Shown here: positions 19,063 through 28,739 of the stretch, piece by piece | Numbering within the stretch: the stretch's first letter is position 1 | Layout: every line of letters begins with the position of its first letter | DNA from: Flavobacterium phycosphaerae | Lineage (GTDB): Bacteria > Bacteroidota > Bacteroidia > Flavobacteriales > Flavobacteriaceae | Reading direction: 5' to 3' | DNA: 64,000 nucleotides | Assembly (NCBI RefSeq): GCF_010119235.1 | Contig: NZ_JAAATZ010000001.1 | Location: 2,076,501-2,140,500 of the forward strand | Translations under genes and position numbers: made by a program | The notes under the pieces: model-generated | The model's database searches: none | Seen by the model: the letters and a program-made list of their open reading frames with translations, nothing else | Told to the model about the DNA's origin: nothing

Positions 19063-20171
19063 ATGGCCAATAAACCCTTGCATATCATCAGTTTTGACAA
19101 TCCCTATCCGCCTGATTATGGTGGAGTTATTGATGTTTTTTATAAGCTTAAAAGTTTACATGCGTTAGGATATGCCATTCATCTGCATTGTTTTTATGAC
19201 AAAAGAAATGCCGTTTCCGAAGAACTGAAAGCGATAACTGAAACGGTTCATTTATACAAAAAAACAGAAGTCCGCTTTTCCTTTTTTCATCCATTCCGTT
19301 TGCCATTAAATCCCGGTTTCATAAAAGTTTGATTCAAAATATTACTGCCGTTGAAGCGCCCATTTTATTCGAAGGTCTGCAATCGACTATGTTGTTGCAT
19401 CAAATGGATTGTCGTAGTAAAAAGTTCTTGCGATTGCACAATTTGGAATCCAATTTTTACGCCGGTATGTACCGAAGTGAAACGCATTGGGTAAAGAAAA
19501 TGATGTATTATTTTGAAATTGGGAAATACAAAAAGTATGAAAAGCAATTGAGTCATTTTAAACACGTTTTTACGCTTTCGGTTTATGAAAATGAAATGGT
19601 GAAATCGTGGGCTGATAATGTTTCGTATGTTCCCGTTTTTCATGGTAATACCAAAATAAATAATCTTTCAGAAAAAGGGGAGTATGCTTTGTATCATGGT
19701 GATTTGCGATTACCGGATAATAAAAAAGCCGTTCAGTTTTTAATTCAACTGTTTCAAAAAATACCCGATTATACCTTACTGATTGCTTCTTCTAACGGAA
19801 AAGATTTTGTAGAGCAACAATTAAAAAATGTTTCGAATATTGCTTTTGTGACTATTGAAAATGAACAGCATTTAGAGTTGTTATTAGCCAAAGCGCATAT
19901 CAATGTGTTATTGTCTTTTCAGCAATCGGGGACAAAATTGAAACTGGTTAATTCGCTGTTCAAAAGTCGTTTTTGTTTAATCAATAAGAATATGGTTGAT
20001 GATGAGAGTTTGGTACAGCTTTGTGAATTGGCCAATACGGAAACAGAATTTTTAGCCAAAATTAACGAGTTGAAAAACAAACCGTATCTGGAAAATGATA
20101 AGAGAGCAACCGTGCTTTCGGAAATTTTAAACGATACTAAAAACGCTCAAAAAATAGGGTCATTTATCTGA
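19063..20171 (+). pseudogene. Glycosyltransferase (GT-B, GT4-like), frameshifted
   Basis: The N-terminal part (ANKPLHIISFDNPYPPDYGG, YKLKSLHALGY) stops at 19332. The following frame, with no good start of its own, continues ITAVEAPILFEGLQST to 20171. Adding one T to the T6 run at 19282-19287 joins them as ...FSFFSSIPFAIKSRFHKS..., a 369-residue protein. It looks like the mannosyltransferase-type GT proteins of Flavobacterium glycan clusters. The C-terminal half keeps YALYHGDLRLPDNKKAV and LSFQQSGTKLKLV. A sequencing deletion is likelier than real decay, since the second frame shows no other damage. It overlaps the convergent GT2 gene end by eight bases. Confidence 0.8.
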
Positions 20172-20877
20172 AAAGACCGTAACGAAGGATGCAATAAATA
20201 GCATGAAATCCATCTTTCCAATTGATTTTTTTGCCTTCTTCATAGGTTCTTCCATAATAAGAAATCCCAACTTCATAGATTCGTATTTTTGGGATTTTAG
20301 CAATTTTGGCAGTCACTTCGGGTTCAAATCCAAACCGCTTTTCTTTTAGCTTTAACGATTGCAACATTTGGGTGTTAAACAACTTGTAGCAGGTTTCCAT
20401 ATCCGTAAGATTCAGATTGGTACACATATTTGACAAAAAAGTCAAAAACCGATTCCCGATTGTATGCCAAAAAAACAATACGCGATGAGCATTACCGCCC
20501 ATAAATCGAGAGCCGTAAACCGCATCGGCATAACCATCTAAGACGGGTTGTAGCAGTATTTTGTATTCGTTGGGATCATATTCTAAATCGGCATCTTGTA
20601 TGATGGTATATTCTCCGGTAGCCTTGGCAATACCTGTGTGAAGTGCGGCGCCTTTTCCTTTGTTGGTGCTGTGTTCTAAATACAAAATCGACATTTCACT
20701 ATTATTGGAGATATAGTTTTGTATAGCTAAAGCGGTATCATCAGTAGAACAATCATTGACAATAATGATTTCTTTGCCAATGTTTTGTGGCAGTGTTACT
20801 TTTTTTACTTTATCCAAAATCAAATGCACCGTTTTTCCTTCGTTATAAACCGGAATGATAATGGATAGCTTGTTCAT
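20164..20877 (-). CDS. Glycosyltransferase family 2, dolichol-phosphate-mannose synthase-like
   Basis: The 237-residue GT-A enzyme contains SIIIPVYNEGKTVHLIL, IIIVNDCSTDDT and the metal site QDADLEYDPNEY, plus YGSRFMGG; together these are the DPM1/undecaprenyl-phosphate sugar transferase pattern. It may load a sugar on a polyprenyl phosphate for a membrane transferase, possibly the protein encoded divergently at 20916. No C-terminal membrane pair is present. Confidence 0.88.
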   Translation of the reverse strand: MNKLSIIIPVYNEGKTVHLILDKVKKVTLPQNIGKEIIIVNDCSTDDTALAIQNYISNNSEMSILYLEHSTNKGKGAALHTGIAKATGEYTIIQDADLEYDPNEYKILLQPVLDGYADAVYGSRFMGGNAHRVLFFWHTIGNRFLTFLSNMCTNLNLTDMETCYKLFNTQMLQSLKLKEKRFGFEPEVTAKIAKIPKIRIYEVGISYYGRTYEEGKKINWKDGFHAIYCILRYGLFR

Positions 20878-20893
20878 GTTCAGATTTATTGTA

Positions 20894-20901
20894 TATTTTT
20901 G
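20894..20901 (+). promoter_or_regulatory. -7 box of the 20916 membrane gene
   Basis: TATTTTTG with a TTG at 20870-20872 about 21 bases upstream, and 14 bases before the ATG at 20916. It fits the Bacteroidota primary promoter. Confidence 0.5.
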
Positions 20902-20915
20902 CTACAAACAAAAGT

Positions 20916-22148
20916 ATGATTTCAAAATTAAAATACGAATATTTATTGTTTTTAATCGCGTTGGTTTGGGTGCTCTTTTTTTCCAGCGTCATCCAATTGC
21001 AAGCCGGATTTTCATCTTGGGGTGACGATAGTACTTATTTGTATGCGGCTAAGGTGCTTTATTTTAATGGGGTATTGGACGATAGCCGCCCTATGTTTAT
21101 TTCAGCCGTCATTGGACTCCCGTTTTTGTTTGGATTTTCAACAGCCTTCGTAATTCAATGGGGCATCATAGTCAATTTTATTTGCTGGTTGGCCACGGTT
21201 TTACTCGTTTTTAAAATTATTGCAGAACGTTGGAACAGACAAAAAGCTTTTGTTTTTGCCATAGCTTTTATTTTGTGCATTGGGAATTTAGCCGTTGCAT
21301 TTCATTTGATAGCCGAAGCGCTGTTTGTATTTCTTTTGGTGCTGATATTTTATTTGATGCATAAGTTTATACAAACCGGTAGCTATTCTTTTCTGACATT
21401 GGCCATTGCTTTTTCCTTTTTGATATTATTAGTAAAACCCATGCCGCTGGGACTAGTGATTTTATTACTACTTTATCATAGTAAGAAAGCAAAAAAAGTA
21501 TTCACTAATAAATATGCTGTTGTAATTTTGGTTAGTGTATCGATGCTGTTTTTTCATATGTATTCATTAAAAAAAAAGTATGGCGATTTTACCATTAGTT
21601 ATATAGGTTCGTATACATATTACAATTATTTGGGAGCCAGAGCCGATTGCCTGAAAGATGGGATTGCCTATATTCCGGGAGAAAACCCCCGAACGAAACA
21701 CTTCATCTCTTTATCCAGTCATGAAATGAAAACCTTAGCCACTTGGGATTTGAAAAACCAATTATTGAACAATAAAGTGAACTTGCTTAAAGCTTATGCT
21801 ACAAATCTTTATTTAAATTCTTCCAAAGGAAACAGCATCGTTTACGCTACTGAAAATCAAGATAAGACGATGTGTTTTTCACTCTTTCATGTTTTATTTA
21901 AGGCTATTTCCAAACTTCAAAATATAGTATTTACAATGGTTGGGCTTGCTTTAGCCTTTTATTGTTTGGTGAAAAGAAAGCAACAAGATGTTTTCCGGTT
22001 AATGCTTTCCGGTTTTATTATATACGTTTTTTTGATTTCGGGGATTTCCAGTAACGAAGGAGATCGTTTTCATTTAGCATTTTATCCGGCGTTACTTATT
22101 TTGATGGCCGACTTTTATAAAAATCGTATTCTGAAAACAGTTTCCTAA
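20916..22148 (+). CDS. Polytopic membrane protein, possible GT39-like glycosyltransferase
   Basis: The 410-residue hydrophobic protein has roughly nine to ten membrane segments. Its early periplasmic loop FSSWGDDSTYLYAAKVLYF, with an acidic pair, resembles the first loop of PMT/ArnT-type (GT-C) transferases that take sugars from polyprenyl phosphate. The neighbouring DPM1-like enzyme, encoded divergently, could supply that donor. A polymerase (Wzy) role cannot be excluded. I start it at the ATG at 20916 because a promoter box lies at 20894-20901. Confidence 0.7.
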   Translation: MISKLKYEYLLFLIALVWVLFFSSVIQLQAGFSSWGDDSTYLYAAKVLYFNGVLDDSRPMFISAVIGLPFLFGFSTAFVIQWGIIVNFICWLATVLLVFKIIAERWNRQKAFVFAIAFILCIGNLAVAFHLIAEALFVFLLVLIFYLMHKFIQTGSYSFLTLAIAFSFLILLVKPMPLGLVILLLLYHSKKAKKVFTNKYAVVILVSVSMLFFHMYSLKKKYGDFTISYIGSYTYYNYLGARADCLKDGIAYIPGENPRTKHFISLSSHEMKTLATWDLKNQLLNNKVNLLKAYATNLYLNSSKGNSIVYATENQDKTMCFSLFHVLFKAISKLQNIVFTMVGLALAFYCLVKRKQQDVFRLMLSGFIIYVFLISGISSNEGDRFHLAFYPALLILMADFYKNRILKTVS

Positions 22149-22279
22149 CGAAATCATTTTTTGTCAAATACTGTTTTTGAGTTTTTTTTATAGCAGTGTT
22201 GTGGTTGTTTCTCTATAATTACAAGTACTTAGGATATACCTTGCTCTCAAGGCGTTAGAATTACCGAAAAGCCAAAAAA

Positions 22280-22963
22280 TTAAACGGTTTTCTGCACCAC
22301 TTCAAAGATGGTGTTGTCTTCACATTTTAGGGTTTTTGCCGGGAATTTCATAATCACCGCATAATCGTGCGTCGCCATAATCACCGTTTTACCGTTTTCA
22401 TTGATTTTTTTCAACACAGCCAATACTTCAGCACTGGTTTGAGGATCAAGATTTCCGGTAGGCTCATCAGCTAAAATTACTTCAGGATCATTCAGTAAAG
22501 CTCTGGCAATGGCTACTCGTTGTTGTTCTCCACCCGAAAGTTGGTGTGGCATTTTGTTGGCAATACCTTTTAAACCCACTCTTTCCAATACCTCCATGAT
22601 TTTACTTTGCATTGAAGCCACATCAGTCCACCCGGTAGCTTTTAACACAAACAACATGTTTTCATTTACACTTCTGTCCGGTAACAAAAGGAAGTCCTGA
22701 AAAACAATGCCCAGCTTTCTTCTTAAAAACGGAATGTCGTTTTCTTTTAAATGTGCCAAATCATACCCAACGATAGTGCCTTCGCCTACCGTTAGCGGTA
22801 AATCAGCATATAAGGTTTTCATAAAACTACTCTTTCCGGTTCCGGTTTTACCAATGATATAAAGGAATTCACCTTCTTTAACTTCCAGGTTAACCTGTGA
22901 TAAAATCACTTTGTTTTCCTGATAAATCGTAACGTTTTTTAAAGATAAAACTGTTGCTGACAT
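22280..22963 (-). CDS. ftsE: ABC transporter ATPase, FtsE-like
   Basis: The 227-residue ABC ATPase has Walker [10 protein letters not shown], a Q-loop VFQDFLLL, signature [15 protein letters not shown], Walker [13 protein letters not shown] and switch His in MATHDYAV. Size and sequence match FtsE, which with FtsX controls cell-wall hydrolases at division. No ftsX is adjacent, which is normal in this group. I start at the ATG at 22963 ([10 protein letters not shown]). A longer frame to 23074 would add a basic/aromatic stretch unlike the family. Confidence 0.9.
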   Translation of the reverse strand: MSATVLSLKNVTIYQENKVILSQVNLEVKEGEFLYIIGKTGTGKSSFMKTLYADLPLTVGEGTIVGYDLAHLKENDIPFLRRKLGIVFQDFLLLPDRSVNENMLFVLKATGWTDVASMQSKIMEVLERVGLKGIANKMPHQLSGGEQQRVAIARALLNDPEVILADEPTGNLDPQTSAEVLAVLKKINENGKTVIMATHDYAVIMKFPAKTLKCEDNTIFEVVQKTV

Positions 22964-23155
22964 GAGTAATGGGTTTATTGGGTAAAAGTAATAAATATAA
23001 ACTCCAATTTCCAAATCGAAAAGAAAAGGATGGCCATTTTTAATATAAAACTTTTTAAAAATCCTAAATCCCAATTCCTAAATCCTAAATTCAAATTGTT
23101 TACAACAATGTTTATAATAAATACTATAGTTTTTACGTTATAGGGTATAGAGTAA

Positions 23156-23163
23156 TATTTTTG
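23156..23163 (+). promoter_or_regulatory. -7 box of the TPR protein gene
   Basis: TATTTTTG fits TAnnTTTG, 20 bases before the ATG at 23184. Confidence 0.5.
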
Positions 23164-23183
23164 GATAAGTAAAAAATAAAACC

Positions 23184-26100
23184 ATGCGTAGAGTTTCAAT
23201 GTTATTTTTTCTGTTGGTTATAGCAGGAATATCAAAGGTTTCGGGGCAGCAATCGACGATTTATACCCATAGTTTATCCGATTTTGATCAAGCAGTGCAA
23301 TTGTATAAAGACAAGCAGTATCAATCCGCTCAAATCCTTTTCGAAAAAGCCAAACAGGACCACAAAGAACAAGACGTTCAGGCAGATTGTGCTTACTATA
23401 TTGCCAATTGCGCCATTCATTTGAATCAGAATAATGCCGACGAATTGATGGAGAAATTCGTAGCCGATTACCCAACGAGTTCCAAACAGAATCAGGCTTA
23501 CATTGAAGTGGCTCAATATTATTTTGAACAAGGGAAATTTCCTCAGGCTTTGCAGTATTTTGATAAAGTTGACGAAAGTGCTTTGACAGCAGAAGATACC
23601 GAAAAATTTACGTTTCAAAAAGGCTATGCTTATTTCACCGCCGGTAACAAAAAAGAGGCTGACGAGTATTTCAAAAAAGTAGTAAATTCTAAAGATTACG
23701 GCTCTCAAGCCAAATATTACTTAGGTTTTATGGCATATGAAGGCGATAATTATCAGGAAGCCAATAAATATTTTGAGCAAGTATCCGGTGAAGAAAAGTA
23801 CGATGAGAAATTGTCTTATTTCAAAGCGGATATGAATTTTAAATCGGGTGATTTTCAAAAAGCCATCGATGCCGGTCTTACCGCTATGCCTAAATCCAAT
23901 GCGGCTGAAAAATCAGAGTTGAATAAAATCATCGGTGAAAGCTACTTCAACTTGCAACAGTATGACAAAGCTTTGCCTTACCTAAAAGAATACAAAGGCA
24001 AAAAAGGCAAGTGGAACAATACCGATTTCTATCAATTGGGTTACACTTACTACAAACAAAAAGACTATGAAAACGCCATAGCGCAATTCAATAAAATCAT
24101 TGACGGGAAAGACTTTGTAGCTCAAAATGGGTATTATCATTTGGGCGAATGTTATTTCAAAACCGATAAAAAACAACAGGCACTAAACGCTTTCAAGAAT
24201 GCTTCTGAAATGGATTTTGACAAAAAGATTCAGGAAGATGCGAATCTGAATTATGCCAAACTGAGTTATGAAATTGGAAACTCTTACCAAAGTGTGCCGG
24301 ATGTATTGTCTTCGTTTTTAGCCAAGTATCCTAACTCTCCGAGCAAAACCGAAATCGAGACCTTGTTGATTAACTCGTACATCACTTCTAAAAACTACAA
24401 AGATGCTTTGGCTTTATTAGAAAAAAATAATACCGAAGCTAATAAACCGGCGTATCAAAAAGTAACGTTCTATCGTGGTATCGAATTATATACAGATGGA
24501 AATTATCAGGAAGCTTTGAGTATGTTCAAAAAATCAATCGCTACCCCAAGAAACGAAAAATTCACCGCCAGAGCCATGTTCTGGAAAGGAGAAACCGAAT
24601 ACGGTTTGGATAATTTCAATGAAGCATTATTAAGTTTCAAACAATTTGTGGGCTATGCTTCCGCAAAAGAAACTCCGGAATACAAAAACATCAATTACAA
24701 TATTGCTTATGCCTATTTCAAACAAAAGGAATACGACCAAGCCGGAAACTATTTCCAGAGTTTTATTGAGGGAGGAAAAGACGATAGAGTACGTTTGAAT
24801 GATGCTTATTTGCGCTTAGGCGATTCCCGTTTTGTGTCTACAAAATACTGGCCGGCTATGGATGCTTACAATAAAGCTATTGAAATGAAAGGGATTGATG
24901 CCGATTATGCCGCATTCCAAAAAGCATTGAGCTATGGATTTGTTTCCCGAAATGATAAGAAAATTGATGACTTCAATAAGTTTTTACAAAATTTCAAAAC
25001 CTCTCAATACCGCGATGACGCTTTGTTTGAATTAGGCAATACCTATGTAACTGAAAACAAAACCGACTTAGCCATAAAAACGTACGACCAATTGTTGAGC
25101 GAATTCAAAAACGGTTCGTTTGCTTCCAAAGCTATTTTACGACAAGGGCTGGTGTATTACAATGCACAGAAAGATGAATTGGCTATAACCAAATTCAAAA
25201 AAGTGGCTGCTGAATATCCTAATACTCCCGAAGCCTTGGAGGCGGTTTCAACGGCACGTCTGATTTATATGGATAACGGTAAAGTAGACGAATACGCGTC
25301 ATGGGTAAGAACACTTGATTTTGTTGAAGTTTCTGATGCTGATTTGGATAACGATACCTATGAAGCGGCTGAGAAACAATATTTACAAAACAATACCAAA
25401 CAAGCTATTTCAAGTTTGAGTGGGTATGTTTCAAAATTTCCGAACGGCATTCATGCTTTGAAAGCCAACTTCTACTTGGCACAATCTTATTATGCTGACG
25501 GTTTAGAAAGTAGTGCTGTGGCCAATTACGAATATGTAATCAGTAAATCAAGAAATGAATTTACCGAGCAATCGTTAGCGCGTTTGGCAGAAATTCATTT
25601 GAAAAAAGATGATTATTCCAAAGCATTGCCTGTACTGAAACGTTTAGAAACCGAAGCTGATTTTCCACAAAATATAACCTTTGCCCAAGCCAACTTGATG
25701 CGGGCGTATTATGACCAAAAAGACTATCCGAATGCTGTAGTGTATGCTGATAAAGTGTTGGCCAATCCAAAAACAGATAATATAATAAAGAGTGATGCTC
25801 AGATTATAGTAGCTCGTTCGGCTATCAAAGCCAATGATGAAGTGAAAGCCAGAACAGCCTATGCCAAATTGCTAAACATTGCCAAAGGGGAATTGGCTGC
25901 CGAAGCCTTGTATTATGATGCTTATTTTAAAAACAAAGACGGCAAATACGAAGACTCCAATAAAACAGTTCAGAAGTTGGCCAAAGATTATTCAGGCTAC
26001 AAATATTTCGGAGCTAAAGGATTAATCGTAATGGCTAAAAATTACTTCCAAATGAAGGATAACTTCAGTGCCACTTCTATATTGGACAGTGTGATTAAAA

Positions 26101-26198
26101 ATTTTGCATCCTATACCGATGTGGTAGAAGAAGCCCAAACCGAATTGAGTTTTATCAAAGGCGAAGCTGCCAAAACAAATTCATCAATAGAGAAATAG
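23184..26198 (+). CDS. Large exported tetratricopeptide-repeat protein
   Basis: The 1004-residue protein has a signal peptide (MRRVSMLFFLLVIAGISKVSG) and is then almost entirely TPR-like helical pairs with the A--Y--A---F pattern (for example DFDQAVQLYKDKQYQSA, QYDKALPYLKEYKGK, EYDQAGNYFQSFIEGG), over 20 in all. It should be a periplasmic scaffold. The outer-membrane beta-barrel gene follows after six bases, so the pair probably forms one envelope complex. Precise function is unknown. Confidence 0.9.
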   Translation: MRRVSMLFFLLVIAGISKVSGQQSTIYTHSLSDFDQAVQLYKDKQYQSAQILFEKAKQDHKEQDVQADCAYYIANCAIHLNQNNADELMEKFVADYPTSSKQNQAYIEVAQYYFEQGKFPQALQYFDKVDESALTAEDTEKFTFQKGYAYFTAGNKKEADEYFKKVVNSKDYGSQAKYYLGFMAYEGDNYQEANKYFEQVSGEEKYDEKLSYFKADMNFKSGDFQKAIDAGLTAMPKSNAAEKSELNKIIGESYFNLQQYDKALPYLKEYKGKKGKWNNTDFYQLGYTYYKQKDYENAIAQFNKIIDGKDFVAQNGYYHLGECYFKTDKKQQALNAFKNASEMDFDKKIQEDANLNYAKLSYEIGNSYQSVPDVLSSFLAKYPNSPSKTEIETLLINSYITSKNYKDALALLEKNNTEANKPAYQKVTFYRGIELYTDGNYQEALSMFKKSIATPRNEKFTARAMFWKGETEYGLDNFNEALLSFKQFVGYASAKETPEYKNINYNIAYAYFKQKEYDQAGNYFQSFIEGGKDDRVRLNDAYLRLGDSRFVSTKYWPAMDAYNKAIEMKGIDADYAAFQKALSYGFVSRNDKKIDDFNKFLQNFKTSQYRDDALFELGNTYVTENKTDLAIKTYDQLLSEFKNGSFASKAILRQGLVYYNAQKDELAITKFKKVAAEYPNTPEALEAVSTARLIYMDNGKVDEYASWVRTLDFVEVSDADLDNDTYEAAEKQYLQNNTKQAISSLSGYVSKFPNGIHALKANFYLAQSYYADGLESSAVANYEYVISKSRNEFTEQSLARLAEIHLKKDDYSKALPVLKRLETEADFPQNITFAQANLMRAYYDQKDYPNAVVYADKVLANPKTDNIIKSDAQIIVARSAIKANDEVKARTAYAKLLNIAKGELAAEALYYDAYFKNKDGKYEDSNKTVQKLAKDYSGYKYFGAKGLIVMAKNYFQMKDNFSATSILDSVIKNFASYTDVVEEAQTELSFIKGEAAKTNSSIEK

Positions 26199-26204
26199 AA
26201 CACT

Positions 26205-27938
26205 ATGAAAAAGACATTTCAATATACTTTAGCAACCGCTTTACTTTTGACAGGTATACAGAAGACCATGGCCCAAAAGAAAGACGATAATATAGGAACC
26301 GAAGTAGTAAACGTTGTGAAGCCTTATACACCGACTATATCAGACGCTTTTAAAGTAAAAGAAACTCCTACCTTGGAAGACGAAGAGACTTCTAAAAAAG
26401 AAAACATTCAATACAACATTTTCTCTTTTCCGGTGGCGTCTACTTTTGCACCGGCTAAAGGAAAAGCTGCCAATGTTGACAAATCGCCCGAAGAGAAAAT
26501 ATTCAGCAACTACCTTACGCTGGCTGCCGGGAATTACGGAACAGTAGGAGTAGAGCTTTTTGTTACCGAAAACGTAAGCAATACCGATTACTTCGGAGGA
26601 ATGTTACGTCATAATTCATCACAAGGAGGAATCAAAGGCATTGCTTTAGACGATAAGTTTTCAACTACCGGATTGGATTTGACTTACGGTAGTCGAACCA
26701 AAACTATGACATGGAATGCCGATTTAGGATACAAACATCAGATTTATAATTGGTATGGCATTCATCCTGATATCTTGACTGATGCTATGATTGATGGGAT
26801 TGACGAACAACAAACCTATCACACATTATATGTTGGCGGAAGACTGGGGCTAAGCGATATTTTAAAAGAAAGCTCGTTAAAGTTCAGCCGTTTTTGGGAT
26901 GCTTACGGTTCGGCCGAAAATCGTTTTGTAGCCAAGCCTTCTTTGGAATTTGATATTGTTGAGCAGAAAATAAAAGCCGACTTTGTATTGGATTATATCA
27001 GTGGTTCGTTTGACCAAACTTATTTTGGAGGAGACTCCTATAAATATGGTTTTACCAATGTTGGTTTTCAGCCTAGTGTAAAAATTCACAAAGATGACTT
27101 GACGGTAAATGCCGGTGTCGGACTTTTCTACAGTGCAGCTCAGGAAGCCGGAGAAAGCAAGTTCTTTATTTATCCGCAAGTTACCGGTTCGTACCGAGTG
27201 GTGGGGGATTTAATGATTTTTTATGCCGGATTAGAAGGGACATTGCATCAGAATTCCTATAACGACTTTGTTCAGGAAAACTTTTTTGTATCGCCAACAT
27301 TGGGTGTGGGACCCACTGATCAAAAGTACGATATCTATGCCGGACTAAAAGGAAAACTGGCCAGTAGTGTAAGTTACAACCTCCGCGGATCTTATAAAAA
27401 TGAAGAAAACAAACCTATGTTTAAAAGCAATGGCTATGATCATTTTAACAGCAATATTGAAGGATATGCTTATACCAATTCATTTGGTGTGGTATATGAC
27501 AACATTAAAACGATTAGCTTTTTCGGAGAACTAAAAGCTGATTTCTCTAAGAATGTATCATTTGGCGTAAACGGAACCTTCAGCAGTTATACTACTGATG
27601 TTGAGGAAGAAGCCTGGAACTTGCCAAGCATCAAAATGGCTTCTAATTTGGATGTAGCTATAACTCCAAAATGGTCTGCCGGTATCAATGTGTTTTTCGT
27701 AGGCGAAAGAAAAGATATCTTCAGACAATACTCAGTAATCACTCCATACCCGGATGAGCCAATTACTTTGAAAAGTTACTTCGATTTAAATGCCAACATA
27801 GGTTACAAATACAGCGAGCGCCTGACATTCTTCCTAAAAGGAAACAACTTGGCGAATCAAAACTACCAACGTTGGTTAAACTATCCTGTACAAGGATTAC
27901 AAGTAATGGGTGGTGCCAGTTATAAATTTGATTTTTAA
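26205..27938 (+). CDS. Outer-membrane beta-barrel protein, TonB-dependent receptor-like
   Basis: The 577-residue protein has a signal peptide (MKKTFQYTLATALLLTGIQKTMAQ), a short periplasmic stretch with VVNVVKPYTPTISDAFKVKE, then alternating aromatic/Gly strands ending in a C-terminal aromatic residue (SYKFDF), as in outer-membrane barrels. FFLKGNNLANQNYQRW is the late-barrel motif of TonB-dependent receptors. A complete plug domain is not evident, so TonB dependence is uncertain. It is co-transcribed with the TPR gene. Confidence 0.82.
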   Translation: MKKTFQYTLATALLLTGIQKTMAQKKDDNIGTEVVNVVKPYTPTISDAFKVKETPTLEDEETSKKENIQYNIFSFPVASTFAPAKGKAANVDKSPEEKIFSNYLTLAAGNYGTVGVELFVTENVSNTDYFGGMLRHNSSQGGIKGIALDDKFSTTGLDLTYGSRTKTMTWNADLGYKHQIYNWYGIHPDILTDAMIDGIDEQQTYHTLYVGGRLGLSDILKESSLKFSRFWDAYGSAENRFVAKPSLEFDIVEQKIKADFVLDYISGSFDQTYFGGDSYKYGFTNVGFQPSVKIHKDDLTVNAGVGLFYSAAQEAGESKFFIYPQVTGSYRVVGDLMIFYAGLEGTLHQNSYNDFVQENFFVSPTLGVGPTDQKYDIYAGLKGKLASSVSYNLRGSYKNEENKPMFKSNGYDHFNSNIEGYAYTNSFGVVYDNIKTISFFGELKADFSKNVSFGVNGTFSSYTTDVEEEAWNLPSIKMASNLDVAITPKWSAGINVFFVGERKDIFRQYSVITPYPDEPITLKSYFDLNANIGYKYSERLTFFLKGNNLANQNYQRWLNYPVQGLQVMGGASYKFDF

Positions 27939-27949
27939 AAAAGATACTG

Positions 27950-27992
27950 AGCGATAAGATGATTGACTAATAAAACTATCATCTTATCGTTT
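27950..27992 (+). terminator. Hairpin after the TPR/barrel operon
   Basis: A perfect 12-bp stem CGATAAGATGAT (27952-27963) / ATCATCTTATCG (27978-27989), followed by TTTGTCATTT. It lies 13 bases after the barrel stop. The T-tract is weak, so termination is likely but not certain. Confidence 0.55.
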
Positions 27993-28012
27993 GTCATTTA
28001 TTGGATTACTCT

Positions 28013-28456
28013 ATGAAACACCTTGTCCTTCTTCGCTACAAACAACTCATTCAGGATCGTATTGATGTTTTTCAGGATATGATTTCGGGCTTGACGATTG
28101 ATGCGCAGAATGATGCCAAAGGATCTGCCGGAGATAAGCACGAAACGGCACTCTCAATGATGCATTTAGAACAGGAAAAACTAAACTACAAGCTGAAAGA
28201 AATTCTGGAGCAAAAAAATATTTTAGATAAGATTGACGGGACAGCAGTACACCAAAAAGTAGGTTTGGGGAGTTTGGTACAAGCTAATGGTTTACTACTG
28301 TTTATAAGCACGGCTTTGCCAAAAATAAATGTGGAAGATAAAACCATCTTTGCTTTGTCTCCTCAGTCGCCTTTGGGCAGTCAGTTGCTGGGGAATGCCG
28401 TTGGTTTTTCATTTGAGTTAAATGGAAAAACCTATTTGATAGAATCGGTTTTATAA
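28013..28456 (+). CDS. GreA-like small protein (coiled-coil plus FKBP-like GreA C-terminal domain)
   Basis: The 147-residue protein has an N-terminal helical hairpin (residues 1-75) with SAGDKHETALSMMHLEQEKL, similar in character to the GreA coiled coil, then a beta-rich C-terminal domain with GSLVQANGLLLFIS and SPQSPLGSQLLGNAVGFSFELNG. The SPLG..LLG..VG pattern is that of the GreA/Rnk C-terminal domain, which binds RNA polymerase. Related proteins in Flavobacterium are often labelled '3-oxoacyl-ACP synthase', for which I see no support. The ATG at 28013 is chosen. Its end overlaps the convergent small gene by six bases. Confidence 0.65.
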   Translation: MKHLVLLRYKQLIQDRIDVFQDMISGLTIDAQNDAKGSAGDKHETALSMMHLEQEKLNYKLKEILEQKNILDKIDGTAVHQKVGLGSLVQANGLLLFISTALPKINVEDKTIFALSPQSPLGSQLLGNAVGFSFELNGKTYLIESVL

Positions 28457-28678
28457 TGCTCTTCCATCAGATTTTAGGAAAAGAGTGGTTAGTGTTCTCG
28501 CCCAATAGCGCGGTACCTGATACTCATTTTGTAGATGGGACACTACCTCATTTGATTTTTTAGTTTTGGCTTCAAAGGCGGTTAGGATTTGAATCCAATA
28601 GTCAATTTTTTTGCCTGTTTTTTCGATAACTTGTTCGTCTGATACGTCCCAATATTCTTTTTTCATTGCTTTTTTCAT
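28451..28678 (-). CDS. Small DUF4287-like protein
   Basis: The 75-residue protein starts MKKAMKKEYWDVSDEQVIEKTGKKIDYW as two overlapping stretches, and has HLQNEYQVPRYWARTLTTLFLK. The 'TGK..DYW...L' and 'VPRYWARTLT' pattern is that of the DUF4287 family, function unknown. The ATG at 28678 is preferred over 28705. Confidence 0.7.
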   Translation of the reverse strand: MKKAMKKEYWDVSDEQVIEKTGKKIDYWIQILTAFEAKTKKSNEVVSHLQNEYQVPRYWARTLTTLFLKSDGRAL

Positions 28679-28690
28679 TGGTATAAAGAT

Positions 28691-28722
28691 AAAAAAAACA
28701 CCCACTTTACAGCAGGTGTTCT
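28691..28722 (-). terminator. Terminator of the udk-ftsB-mutAB operon
   Basis: Leftward AACACC ... GGTGTT (plus-strand 697-702 and 715-720 of this kilobase) followed by a run of eight T. It sits 18 bases after the mutB stop. Confidence 0.65.
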
Positions 28723-28739
28723 ATTTATAATCATAAATT

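Noticed and set aside
28013..28456. 3-oxoacyl-ACP synthase
   Set aside because: Far too short and without thiolase motifs; the C-terminal pattern is GreA-like.
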